Shown piece after piece: positions 49,928 to 61,734 of a stretch of 64,000 nt of DNA. Source of the DNA: Ascidia mentula. Its lineage: Eukaryota > Chordata > Ascidiacea > Phlebobranchia > Ascidiidae. Under the pieces are notes generated by a model. It worked only from the letters and a program-made list of their open reading frames with translations. It searched no databases and was not told the origin of the DNA. The DNA lies in NCBI GenBank assembly GCA_947561715.1, contig OX387198.1, positions 9,052,001-9,116,000 on the forward strand. The letters are read 5' to 3'. Within the stretch, counting starts at the first letter, position 1. Every line of letters starts with the position of its first letter. The position numbers and the translations under genes are program-made.

Positions 49928-52900
49928 CTAATGGGGACTGTCCACCCCTTGAGCCATCAGGTATCTCCACAGCTCGGGTTTGTGTTTCTTCCAGTAATCA
50001 AGCAATCTTTCCACCGTGAAATCGGTGGAAGTCTCTCGGATGGATCGAATAACTTCAACCAGATACCATCTTACGTCCCCTGCGTATAGAAATATTCCTT
50101 AGTTAGTGTATGTCGCAAACTGTTTGTATTTTAGGAACACTATTTACGGATTTGCTCATAATTCTGAGAATAATGAGACTGGCCCGTTTGCCAACATTGT
50201 TATGATTCATACGAAAAAACGTTTCGGCAAGAACTTATTTTTTCATCAGTTTGTTTGCATTTTCATTGGAAAGTGGTTTAGTGACGTTGTTTTTTTACGT
50301 GTGATTACCTTTTCCACACTTCCGCTCCAACTCTGTCTGTTTGTTGATGTCCAGTAAAAAAAAAGATGCCAACTGCTTCACGTTAAACGGGGTTATAACA
50401 ATGCCGGTGACGTGCGTTAGGAGAGCTTCCAGTGAGGTAACTATGAAAAGACATCATTTAGATATTCAGCGTTGAAATAGGAAACTCTATGGTAGGCATT
50501 AGATGGTGCACATAATCACACAACATTCAGTGCATCTTTTCGTAACACAAACTGGCTTTCAAGGAACAGGGTTACCTTCACAAGCCAATATGTGTCATGG
50601 TTGCAAAAAAAAATCCCGGCAATGAGAATCTCAATTAAAACAAAAGTTTTGAAAACAGATTACACGCTTCCATTTCATAACATGTGTTCGTCTCGCAATA
50701 TTATAGGACGTAAAAACACAGTAACTTCAAACATGTTCAAAAGACCTAACTAATTCATAATCACCCCAACAATTCCACGACTCATTGACTTACATTTTCT
50801 CTGGCGCTCCGTGTCATTAGGTACTGGTACGATGTTTCTTGGAGGAGCGTTGGGGATTGCCTCCCTTCTTTCCGGGAAAACGCCGTCGTGTTCTTCCCTG
50901 TCGTTGGAGTTTGTAACAGCCCGTCGCGGCGGAGGATCTGGTTCGTGAATCAATGCCGAAGGGTGATTGTCACCAATGGCGTCGACCTTGTTGGTAATCG
51001 GTCCTCCAGTTGTTTGCGAGGATTCGATGAGAGGTTGGGATTGCTCGTCTGTATCGCTCAACTCAGCCTTTTTGGATGTTTTGGGCACTTTAGTTTCACT
51101 GAAAATATTACTTCATTGTACCTTCAGCATGTCATAAATATGTTATCTTATGGCTACCTGACCCAGGTTACTTTTGCTTCGTCATCGCGACTGCCTTGTG
51201 GACGAGACCTGGAAGAAAATGCATTTGTAATCATACAACTACTTTAAACTGTTATGGTGAAAATGTACAATTACCTTCCTCCCCCATTTCCTCCAGTTGA
51301 GTTTATACTATTAAAATATGAGTGTAAAACACACATTTTTTTATCTATTTGCAATATTTCATATATTGAAATTGTTTGTAGATAAATTACTTTATTTACT
51401 ATTGGAACCAACAGGGTCATAAATTTTGACAAAAAGATATCACAAGTTTATACAAATTTTCGTTAATCTTTCAACAACAAACATACGTTTCAGCAGATTG
51501 ATCAGTACTTTCAATTGGGGAAGCCAAGATCTTCAATAAAAATCGGTTTATTATTCGATGGGTATCCTATCTTACACAACTAAATACCTTTTTGCGTTTA
51601 TTTCGTCTCCGGTGACGATACAGCTTCCTTCCCACATACAGAATAATCCCCAGAGCAATAAGTGATAAGCACCCAATCAGAATACCAACAATTTTTCCAT
51701 TGTTGTGGTTTTCATCGCGTCCAACTATATAATTTAAAGTGTCAAAATTTAAAAAAAAAGTTATTTTTTTAGAGTATATTTAGACCAACCTGTACTTTGC
51801 TTTGTACTCGATGTTAGTGGTTCCGCGGTGTGTGGAGATACAGGGATAGAATGACGTTTGGCCTCATTATCAACGTTACTGTCGAAGTCAACCGCAGGAG
51901 AATATGCAGCCTTTGTTGTCGACCTGTGAAAAAGAAGCCGAAATGTTTTATATTGAGTTACTTCGTGCTACATGCCCGGCCACCTGTGAGGGTGCTGGTA
52001 GCAGGTAGCTTTGTTTGATTTGGATGACTGAGATTCAGACGCACGGGTCCATAACACAAAAGGCGACAACACACTTTGTACAATAGCGCTTTATTCATTT
52101 GCTTTATCGACTTCTTTAAATACCTCGTACACCGCCAATAAATTAAATGAAATGGAAGAGGGGCTAAGAAAGGAACAACGGGACAAACAAGTTGTACTGA
52201 TTTCTCATAACTGGGAATGTGAACATAAGTCTAATATACAACTATTTAACATTGTGCAGCCTATACCCACACACTGGATATAACAAGAAATCATGATGTG
52301 TGCTCTCCACACACGAAACCTGATGATGCACAGAAACTGTATTTACTAAAGTTCCACAATTTGCTTTATGACTTACCTCACTGTGGGGACATTCAGTATG
52401 TCCAGAGGCTCCAGGTTTTTGATCGGTGTGCAGTCCGCTAATCCTTTGACATGAGCTGTATCATCTATTTCCGTGCCAGGAGGGCACGTCCTGCAGTCAG
52501 TTGTGTCGAAATATCCCGATCTGAATAAAATCAAATACCAATACATCCGCCGCCAATATATTACAAACAAGGTAACAACAAACAATGGCAGTGGATATAC
52601 AAAATATACACGTGAAATATACAAGAAGACACACAAATATACACGTTCTACAATGCTTTGTGATAGTTGCGAACCTGCAGACTTTGTCCATGTACATGTT
52701 GCGCCCACAAGCACAACAATACACAGATTCCCCATTTCCATCAAAAACTTCGAGAAGTTTCCTTTTATCGGTAATCAGGTGAGCGCAGGGGTCGACCTTC
52801 GAATACTTCTTCACCTCGCTTTTTTGCCCAGCAACTTGCTTAAACACGAAAACATATTTCCACGTTATGCCTCATTATAGCAACGAAAACACGCAGTAAG

Positions 52901-53011
52901 AGTAGGTCTACAGATTAGCACCCCAGCACAGTGGGATTTGGGTATTACCTGACAAATTGTCAGAACTAATACGAATCTCCACATACTTTGGATGATCGAC
53001 TTCACTTCCAT
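49928..53011 (-). CDS. TNF-receptor-like death receptor G, 452 aa
   Basis: Eleven exons join in phase: 52949-53011, 52675-52838, 52377-52520, 51790-51923, 51588-51724, 51487-51530, 51275-51307, 51158-51208, 50794-51098, 50309-50440, 49928-50079. Residues 1-21 are a signal peptide. Repeat 1 has DPCAHL and CCACGRNMYM; repeat 2 has CRTCPPGTEIDDTAHVKG. A Ser/Thr-rich stalk precedes the transmembrane segment near 179-200 (IVGILIGCLSLIALGIILYV), followed by a strongly basic RHRRRNKRKK. The death domain is at about 359-452. The ectodomain is nearest to gene E, while the linker (EPDPPP) and death domain are nearest to gene F, so the gene looks mosaic. Confidence 0.87.
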
Positions 53012-53174
53012 TTTCGTGTAATTTTTTAGGAATTACAAATAACAGTCAAGCAGAAAATTGAAAGGTTCTATTTGCACTGACCGCAAATGCAAAAATGTCT
53101 GAATTGACAAACACTACTTCAATTTAAGGTTAACATGTAAGCATGCCCTAGTTTATATAATAAACTTAACACAA

Positions 53175-53420
53175 CTACCCTAAGTTTGTTTCAAATAAAC
53201 TTTTAGAAAAACTATAGCTGCCTTCATCACCAAGATGATACAGAAATGATTCTAGTTCCGCTTTCAAGTCAGTGCAAGACTTTTTTTCCTCGCCACTGAG
53301 AATGTTCTCGAACAAGTAGGCGTTTTTTGTATTTGCACTTGATTTTCCTAATATACATCCCCTTGCGTTCTTTACGCCGATTGTGCCACACAATGCTGAT
53401 TTAAGCCATTTTCCAATAAA
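53175..53420 (-). other. Orphan open frame with protein-like composition
   Basis: A frame open from about 53420 reads GKWLKSALCGTIGVKNARG and ends SKSLFETNLG before a stop at 53175. The composition looks like coding sequence, but no splice partners or family were recognised. It lies just upstream of gene G on the same strand and could be a terminal exon of another gene, or chance. Confidence 0.3.
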
Positions 53421-56400
53421 TTAGCCTTTACAGCAAAAGTGTTGTCAACGGTAAATGTCATTTACCCCAGGGGCGATATAAATTTCTCGTATTAATATAA
53501 GTTAACAAAGTAGAAACACTCGGTAATTTTCTCACAATAAAAATACGCTGCTCTGTTGCAGTAATAGCTCTCAACGTCAATCTTTAAAACTAACTCTCAG
53601 TGTGACTATGTTTACCTGTCTGGTCTGCAGACATGGCGTCTCGACAAGTCTTGTGACTGTTGTGTTTACCCCCCTTTTTCCCGCCTTACAGTCGGTACTC
53701 TCTATGGGGCTCTGTTGATATGATGTACGAACGAACTTCAAACCAAACTGTTCTTGTAGTTATTGTAGTCACAAAATAAGTGACTGCAGCGAATGTTTCC
53801 ACATACCGAAGTTTAACGTAAGTGACACAATTATTCGTTTTGTCTTGGTTGGCAAATGGCAAATCAAAGTTTGAATAACATCAGGGCAGACATCGTGTGT
53901 GTATATGTGATGTTGTTGGGTTGGTGCTATGGTTAAAGTATTGCATCAAATCAAAATATACTGCATTTCTTTCAAATGAAACAAACATCTCAAATATTAT
54001 GCCCTAATTTCAAAGTGATCATTGTATTTTTTATAGTGAACTGCACACAGGGCAACTGTTTCGACCTAATAGATCTTATCAATGCAGCTATGGTGTGACA
54101 ACGATCATGTCAGCTATATCCCGAATTATTGGCTCTATTGCTTATACATGACTATTGTACAATTGAAAAAAGTTATTCGCATCATCTCCTCATGTCGTAA
54201 GATTGTGTTGACAAGAATAAGATATATGCTGTGCGTTTCCTTCAGTAAAGGTTGAACAGCTTTTAAACCTCGTATTACAATTGCAAAACATACATATACG
54301 AAGAAGGTGTACAAGTTATATGACCTACAGTTACCTCGTGCGTTTTTACTGGTAGACCCAGCGATCGTACGAGTCTGAGCCGACCAAGCATTGCCGCATG
54401 CTAAGAAGATTCACTAAGTTGAGTCAACATTATCTGCGACGCTAGATACAAAATCAACATGCTTTGCGACACTTTGTATGTAGCAACCAAAATTAACGCC
54501 GATGCTTTTATTTCAAATTGTGAGTTTCCTCGCCATTTCCCCCTTCTAATCAATAAATTGACCCCAATAGGTAGTTTACACTGATTAATGGGTAGACGTA
54601 GTGAGGAAGAAATCAACTTCAGTGTTTGACGCAGAAATTGGAATGTTATCATCAGAAGTTCAATGAAAAACATTCCGATTTCGGAAACCATTTCGCAGTT
54701 CGAAGACTAAATAGAAACCATGTTTCGCTTCCACAATCATGTAGGTTTCGATAAGGAGGGGTTATTCAGCTGCAACATTCTTTCCATTCGGCATTTGAAT
54801 ATTTGGGTATTTGTGAACACGACCCCCGGGTACGTTACAAGGCGGCAGTGGTTATTGACGTCATGTTTTCTCAATACTATATCCAACCAACCAGAACAGC
54901 GTAAAAGCCAATAGAACGTCTTTTGAGGGTTCTTACTGTGTGTTTTTTATTGTTTGTTGTTTTCTAATGTTGCCCCTACCACTCGGCCAAATTGCCGGTT
55001 AATGATAAACTTTGAAGGCCACGGTTCGTGAATGAGATATAAGGACGCTGTTGGACTTTGGCTGTTGATGAATCATCTTTTAACTATGCGACAACCGGCA
55101 TCAACCGGTTTAGACTGGCATTCACAAACCAGTCCTGTAACCGGCTTTCGTCGAAATCCTTCCAACGTGCTTCGCTATGTTGGTTTGTGTTACGTTTTGT
55201 TCTACGGCAGACCAAACGAGGATTTAATTTGGTCACGCTCAGTCGATCAAGTACAGAATTCATTTTATTGCGGTCAAATGTATTTCCCCCACTGCACACA
55301 ATAGCTTCTAGAAGTGCTATTTTTATAGCAGACTTGATTTGTTCCTTGTTTAAATCCGTAGTGCCACCCTGTTGCCGATTGGGTAGAAAGAATAGTCACA
55401 GCCGATTGAAACTTTGACTGGGTTAATATTTTGGTGAATCTTTGTATTAACAATGCAGCGCGCCGGGATCCGGAATAAACCGGTTTTGTTTCCGGTTTAA
55501 CGCGGACAACGGACTCCTGGTTATATGGAATTTGCCCCATGATATTTCGCGGTGTTAGGTTTCGTTGGGCAAGACCGAAACGATTTACGTCACACTGCAT
55601 CATTGGCAAATGGTTGATACAACAAACGCGATTTAAAAATCTGGGCAAGCAGTTTCTATTCTTTTGCGGCAAAGCACACACAGAATGTTTTGCCTTATTA
55701 AGATATCCATCCATCCCACTACTTCCTAAAAGCGTGTTGGGTAAAGAATTTGACCTTAATCCTTAATGTGTAATGTTAAATTTCATGCCAGACGTGCCCG
55801 AGGATATTAATGATACACACTACTTCATGTGTTTCTTTCTTGTTTCTTCATGAACATTTTCCTCTGATCACTTGCATTGAAAAAGAGCGCTTAAATGCGC
55901 GCTCGAAGTTTGAATGGCTTTCTTACACTGGTGATTTTGATGCCGTATAATCTGTTTAAAAAGCACATCTGGCATTTCGATTAATCACAAATCTACTTCC
56001 ATACAGGTACGCAAGGAGTTCTGAAGAAAGGAAATGCAATATTCGCATTTGCGTAGTTGCGTTAGTGACGACATCAGGAATGGACTTCGCGGTTTCCACT
56101 TACCTCACCGGCGATGACGTAGAAGCAGGTGGCGTGGTTTTTGACGTGTTCTGATTGGTTGAAAACACAGGCGTTTCCGCGAAAATATGTTCACTTGCGC
56201 CATAACCTGCGCCGTCGCCATGGTGAAAGCAGTGAATGACGCGGGCGCGACGTGCATTGTGACGTCAAATATTTACAGTGAAGCGATCGAATCTCGCTCG
56301 TTCGGCTTCACTCCCCAGCCATGCTCTCTGTGCGTTTATTTCGCAATGTGATTTGTCTGCGGTTAAAAAACGCGTTTTTTTTTCATTGTAAAATAATATG

Positions 56401-57339
56401 CACGTTTGACATTATTTGACAAGATCCAAGTTTCGGTTCAGACAGTCCAGCGCACAAGTGAAAATTAATAAGCCACCTTTAAAGGTCTTATTTTTAAGGT
56501 TACTTCTTCACGTCACCCCAAACTTTGTTTTGTGGACCTAAATAAAGATAAATCAAACTTGTCCAAGAAAAAGGCTCGACGGATTTGAATCATCACTCAA
56601 TCAATATCCTGTGCCATTTAACACAATCATATTTGTTCTGTGGAAATCTTAAATTAAAATCACATCACAAAGCGTAACCGCAAAGCATGTTTCAATGAAT
56701 TTTGTTCATTCATTACCCTAGCAGCACGAGTAAAACAGGTCAAGTATACCGGAAAACAGTTATTAGCATGCCTACAATTTAGCAACGAGATTCGGTACGT
56801 GGAAAATCTAATTTGAACTTGCGCTATTTCGGATTGTTAAGGTGTCGTTTTGATCGTCAAACGATTGGAGTTGTCATTTCGAAAACCAACACTTGTATAA
56901 AATAATATTACAAGTTTTCCGCAATAGGAAGGAAGAACAATGAAGTACAATTCGCAGAAGCAAAGAAAAAAAATACACGCAACAGCTCCAAGAGGTATGG
57001 CTTCACATGGAACAACAAATACCCCTGATTTTTACCATCGGAAAAAGTTGGATCAACAGTGTCCGTAGTTTGAGGTTGTTCGTTGGGTTCGAAGGACCAA
57101 ATTGTGCTCTTGGTGTTGATTTAACCGAAGTATGTTTTGTTGTCCAAGCCATATATGCGTGCACACAAATTATCATTGCGGAGTGCGACGCTTGTTATTC
57201 CCACTCTCACGTCTCTTATCTCTGTGTAATAATACTTGAGATGATGCGTAACAGTTTTCCTCTACACTCCATTTGACTTCAAGGTTGCAACATTTGCGAT
57301 TGTAATAAACCTTCAGAAAGCAGGTCGTCGTTGCGAAAA
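53421..57339. other. Intergenic G-H, no gene supported
   Basis: Minus-strand frames at 54401-54691 (96 codons) and 55274-55714 (146 codons) have no recognisable domain or splice signals. Words such as aaccggttt recur near 55100-55500. Possibly degraded repeats. Confidence 0.4.
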
Positions 57340-59854
57340 TCACGGCTTACGAAGCTCATCCAACAGGAGTTCGTACACTCCCAAAAGCTTGTTGTCCCAA
57401 AAAAACTTCAAGACTTTGGCTGCAGTCAAACTGGTGCCGTGTGTGGTGCAAAGATCTTTAAACACCTCAACTAAAAAGCCGGAGGTGGTGTCTGGACAAA
57501 AACACAAACGTTAACAGATGTTTTTCAGTGTGACTACATACTTTGGGGCATACCTGCGTCACGGTCAGCGGCATTTATCAAGTCGTCGTTCAGTTTAAAA
57601 TGACGTCCGAAATGTTTGACGTCTTCTCTCCTCAACGGGATGTTATTTCGTCGCCTCATGGAACTAAATGCGCCGCTAACTCTTTCCTCTGTTCAAAAGA
57701 AAAATTTAAACAGATCAGGGGACGCGGGTGTATGTAAGGTCAATCTCGTCTGCAACTAAACATAGAGTAATTCTTGCGAAAATAAGGACTTTTTATGTTT
57801 GGTCTTGAAAATCTGTTTTTCGGAACTTACTTTGGATAGTCACAGACAAACGTGTCCGAAATTCAGGCATTTCGTTTTCCTGGTCGTGTTGAGTTTGTGA
57901 GTTTGAAGCTCCTTGGTATCTTATCTGGGTTGGGGGTTCTCTGACGGTAGCCGGGTCGGAATAGGGAGTTTGCAGAGGGTCGGCAAGATTTTTAGAAGTC
58001 GATCGTCCGCTGACGTGTTGCAGTAACGTTAAATTTTCCACTTCTCCGTCGCTGCCTGTGGGGAGTGACTCGTGTGACTGCAACGAACAATATGCTTTAG
58101 TGTTTGTTGTATAAGTCATACAAAGGTTGGCACTTCACGGCAATTTTTTTAACTGTGCTGGTGTTGTCGCAAATACCAAATACGCTTAGTACACGTATAG
58201 GAAAATGCAGAACCACATTAGAGCACCACAAATTGACTTTGTGTAAAATGAATGTTGTATAAAGAAATGTTATTTCACCTCTTTTCTACGTTCATTCACT
58301 GTGGAAAATACTCCGTCTTGTCGCCTGTTTTGGTCCACTGCCGGTGTGTTGTTTCTATCGATGTATACATAGGTCTTTAGCTCAGAGGAAACAGGAATGT
58401 AATCGTGAAACTTACCCTCTCGTACCAACACCGGTGGAAAAAGTGTCACGTGACGAGCCTGGTTCTTGTCCTGCTTCAAATTCGCCTAAGAAACTTCCAC
58501 CATTGCCGCTGTCGCTTCCAACGCTATTATCCCCAACTCCTTTCTTCTGTTATGATATTTCGTAATAGTCGTAAAGAGTTTTCAAACCTTCTACGCCAGC
58601 TTACCTTGTCGTATAGGCAACTTGTTTTATGTTTACGGCAACATAACACCACCACCACCACCAAAATTAACACCATTATGCCACCAATTATCGGACCAAC
58701 AATATTCCACGGAAAACCATTGTGAGTATCTTCAACAAACAAGAAAAAGAGCTTAACATGTATATTTGAAAAAAAGCCGATGTTGATTGATATCAGCACA
58801 ACAACAAATAAAATTGATTTTCTAAATGTCTCACCGTTTTGTTTGTTCGAAGGATCCAAATCATTTGATGGCGATGAAGACGAGTTTTTATTCGACTTCC
58901 TGCGATGTAAAACAATATTAATACGGATGTACATCACTAAGAGCTGCAGACAGGTGTACAGACTGTTTTGACATGTAAGGTCTCATCAGTGCAGCTGGTG
59001 ACTGTCGCACTGTGCTAGCTGGTAGCCTAGCAGGCACACAAATTTTCACTTTTTGCTACCTTTCGGTGAATCGTTGATATGTTGAGTACTAAACTACTAG
59101 GTACCAGTGTGTACACCTGTATGCAGTTTTCATTGGCTATTATGGCTCCTTTGCGCATACAATACATCACTAAATTTCATTAAATTTATAGGAACTGGAA
59201 GGCTATGACTTACATTTCAACAGGCGGTTTATCTGTGGTAAGTTCCTGGACTGGAATAAGGTCGACGGGTGGTTTCTGAACGCATTTGTTGCGTCCTTCT
59301 AGATGTGCGAAAGCACTGAGCACGAGCCCATCAGGGCAGGGAAAACATTCAGTCGTGTTTGGGGAATTTTCTCTGTGCAATGAAAAAACAAAATTAAAGC
59401 GTTTTACAAAGACTCAGCGACCACTGGATGCGCATCAATTTAATGGCCACTTACACGCAAGCTTCACTATAGAAAGAGTTCGGCGGACATCCGCAGCATT
59501 GATAACCCTCAGGAACCCGACGTGTTTTCCTAGTTTGGCCATCGGGCAATTCTAAATGTGGGCACGGGTCCATACTGTGAATCCTGACAGCTGATTTGTG
59601 GTCGGCTCCTGTCACCTTAAACATACAAACCAATATTGAAATACGCACGTCACATAACCTTAGTTTTGGTAGGAAAACGTAAATTTACAAACTGTCTTTT
59701 CACTTACCTTAGAAAGCGCAAAGATGCATAAGAGGAGGAATCCGAAGATAACTGTAGAAATAGTGGCAGGTGAATGGAAGTATTAACGTTTAATTTCTAG
59801 CATGTCACGTTTAATTTCTCCCTACACAATGCGCTTACCTTTCTTTTTAAGCAT
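57340..59854 (-). CDS. TNF-receptor-like death receptor H, 436 aa
   Basis: Ten exons join in phase: 59839-59854, 59708-59751, 59455-59615, 59214-59372, 58835-58899, 58605-58729, 58279-58485, 57831-58077, 57554-57688, 57340-57491. The signal peptide is split over two exons (MLKKK, then VIFGFLLLCIFALSK), unlike the other receptors. Repeat 1 has DPCPHLELPDG and CCGCPPNSFY; repeat 2 has CFPCPDGLVLSAFAHLEG. The transmembrane segment near 158-177 (IVGPIIGGIMVLILVVVVVL) is followed by CCRKHK. Two long linker exons precede the death domain (about 342-436; RREDVKHFGRHFKLNDDL, then LTAAKVLKFFWDNKLLGVYE). A GT-AG intron inside 58279-58485 is possible, but the whole stretch is open and reads through in phase. 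Confidence 0.86.
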
Positions 59855-61734
59855 CTTTTTGTCCTGTTATGTGTGTGCTTGATCTTGTTTAATATTTCAC
59901 AGCTGCAGTGTTTTTTTTTGCTTATTTAAATTTCGTCGACTGTACAGTTCACTAAAGTTCAAGTATGGACCTGCAATAAGCAAAAACGGTTGCTTTACCA
60001 AAGCCAACTTTTAGTATCGAGTACCATGAAGGAATTCACAACTTGACCTGAAGTAACCCAACGCCTAAACCTGTGGCACGTCAATGGGCTGAGCCCAGCG
60101 CGCGTGATCAACACACGTATTAAACATGAAAGTTTACAACATTACTGGACTTCAGAAACTGCTGTTTTTCGTCAGACTTTTGCAGCGCTTTCGACAGTAC
60201 CGAGTTGTTGAACAATAGTGAACCACAATTTGTATATTTCCGAGAAAAATACTATTTTTTTAAATCTTTTACGACAAAAAAATTTTTTTTTGCTGTAAAT
60301 TTTTTCGACAATTAAGGTTTTTTTTCTAATAACTCGTATCTAAACCCTCCGAAATTGATTGTGCGCTTTCCGGCCGCAAACGGCGCACAAACGTAAATGC
60401 TGGTAGTTAAACCTCGTCAACCTGTTGTTCTTTAGCTCGAGCTGTAAAATCCACACGCCAAGCCTGCCACACCATATGCAACCCAGTCACACGATACCCA
60501 CAGCAGCTAAGCTACAAAAGAGAGTTTTCAAGTAGACTCACCACGCTTCGCAGCTAACGCTAATCGTTCAAATACTGTCGGACCATAATTTGTTAATGTA
60601 CAATGATGTACTGTAAAATACTTGACCAACACATATTATTGCACTTTTCAGCAATAGTTATCGCGCAGCTGTCGTAAACACTTTTTTTTAACTGAACCTG
60701 AAAAGCCATCCCTTTACTAACACGTCCTCTCGACACAACACTCAGTCTGTACTAATTCGTCTGACTCAAGCCTAGTCAGATTTCAGCATAAAGCGAGGGG
60801 AGAGATCTTGGGGAATCCCCTAACGGTTCACCTTTCGGATCACCGGAAGGAAGCTTTCTCTTTACATTCGCCTTAAAATAGCTCTTATGGTAGGGTCTAA
60901 ACGTGTTACTGTGCTTCTGTGGCATAACCACTGTGACTAATACAACAAGAACGCAAAAGGTAGGTCTGACGAAGAGAGTTCGTTTGTAGTCGCAACACCC
61001 AGTCCGGAGGTAATAGTTGCAGGTCGATTGGCTGACGCGTGGTCGATGATTGCGCAAATCGAATCATTTCTCGAAAACTTTTGCATTTGTGTCGCATTAA
61101 ACGTTGTTCCCACGCCCTCGCAATCTACATCGTTGTAGTGAATGCGTCTCCTGTTTTGTCCCTCACAAAGAAAAGTCGTTGGCAAAGGCCAAGCAACGTC
61201 ACACGACGGTGGTAATTGTGAAGTTCGGGTTTCCTTAATACCATTCGGCTGAACATAATATTATGTTTGCGATAACTGGACAAGGGCGCCCAGGTCCAAA
61301 GTACAAGGCTTGACAGTTGTTTGCGTGATCCAATTGTTGCCAAACGTGGCTTTTCAATTTGAACATTTTTCCATAACCCGTTAATTATTGGTTAAATACA
61401 CAAAATCAGAATGTGTGGGCCAGTGATTACCGGTAAATCATCTTTAAATACGCCTCCTGAAACCGGAATTGACCGGTTTCGTCTGGCGGGCGTGTAGGCA
61501 ATTGGGGTAAAAGGTTAATGCGCACATGCTCATGGACAAAACAGAAAACATGACAAACAATTTATCTCTTTAAAATTAAAAAAAATATTTATCATGAAAG
61601 GTTTGGATTCAATATTAAAAGCATCGGTAGCACTTTGGTCTCATAACTGGCCAGGAGCCAAAGGTATTTTACTGTCTGAGTCACGTGACGCAACAAAACA
61701 CACTTCACATCACATAGCCAGCATGTTGCGCCAA
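59855..61734. other. 5' flank of gene H and further intergenic DNA
   Basis: The minus-strand frames near 60776-61343 include a cysteine-containing stretch and a short hydrophobic run (FCVLVVLVTVV), but splice joins could not be made consistent. No gene is called. Confidence 0.35.

Noticed and set aside
55274-55714. Minus-strand 146-codon frame
   Set aside because: No recognisable domain, no splice partners, and it overlaps other unsupported frames in DNA with short repeats.
60776-61343. Possible minus-strand membrane or secreted protein exons
   Set aside because: Three different frames would be required and no GT donor or AG acceptor gives a continuous join.
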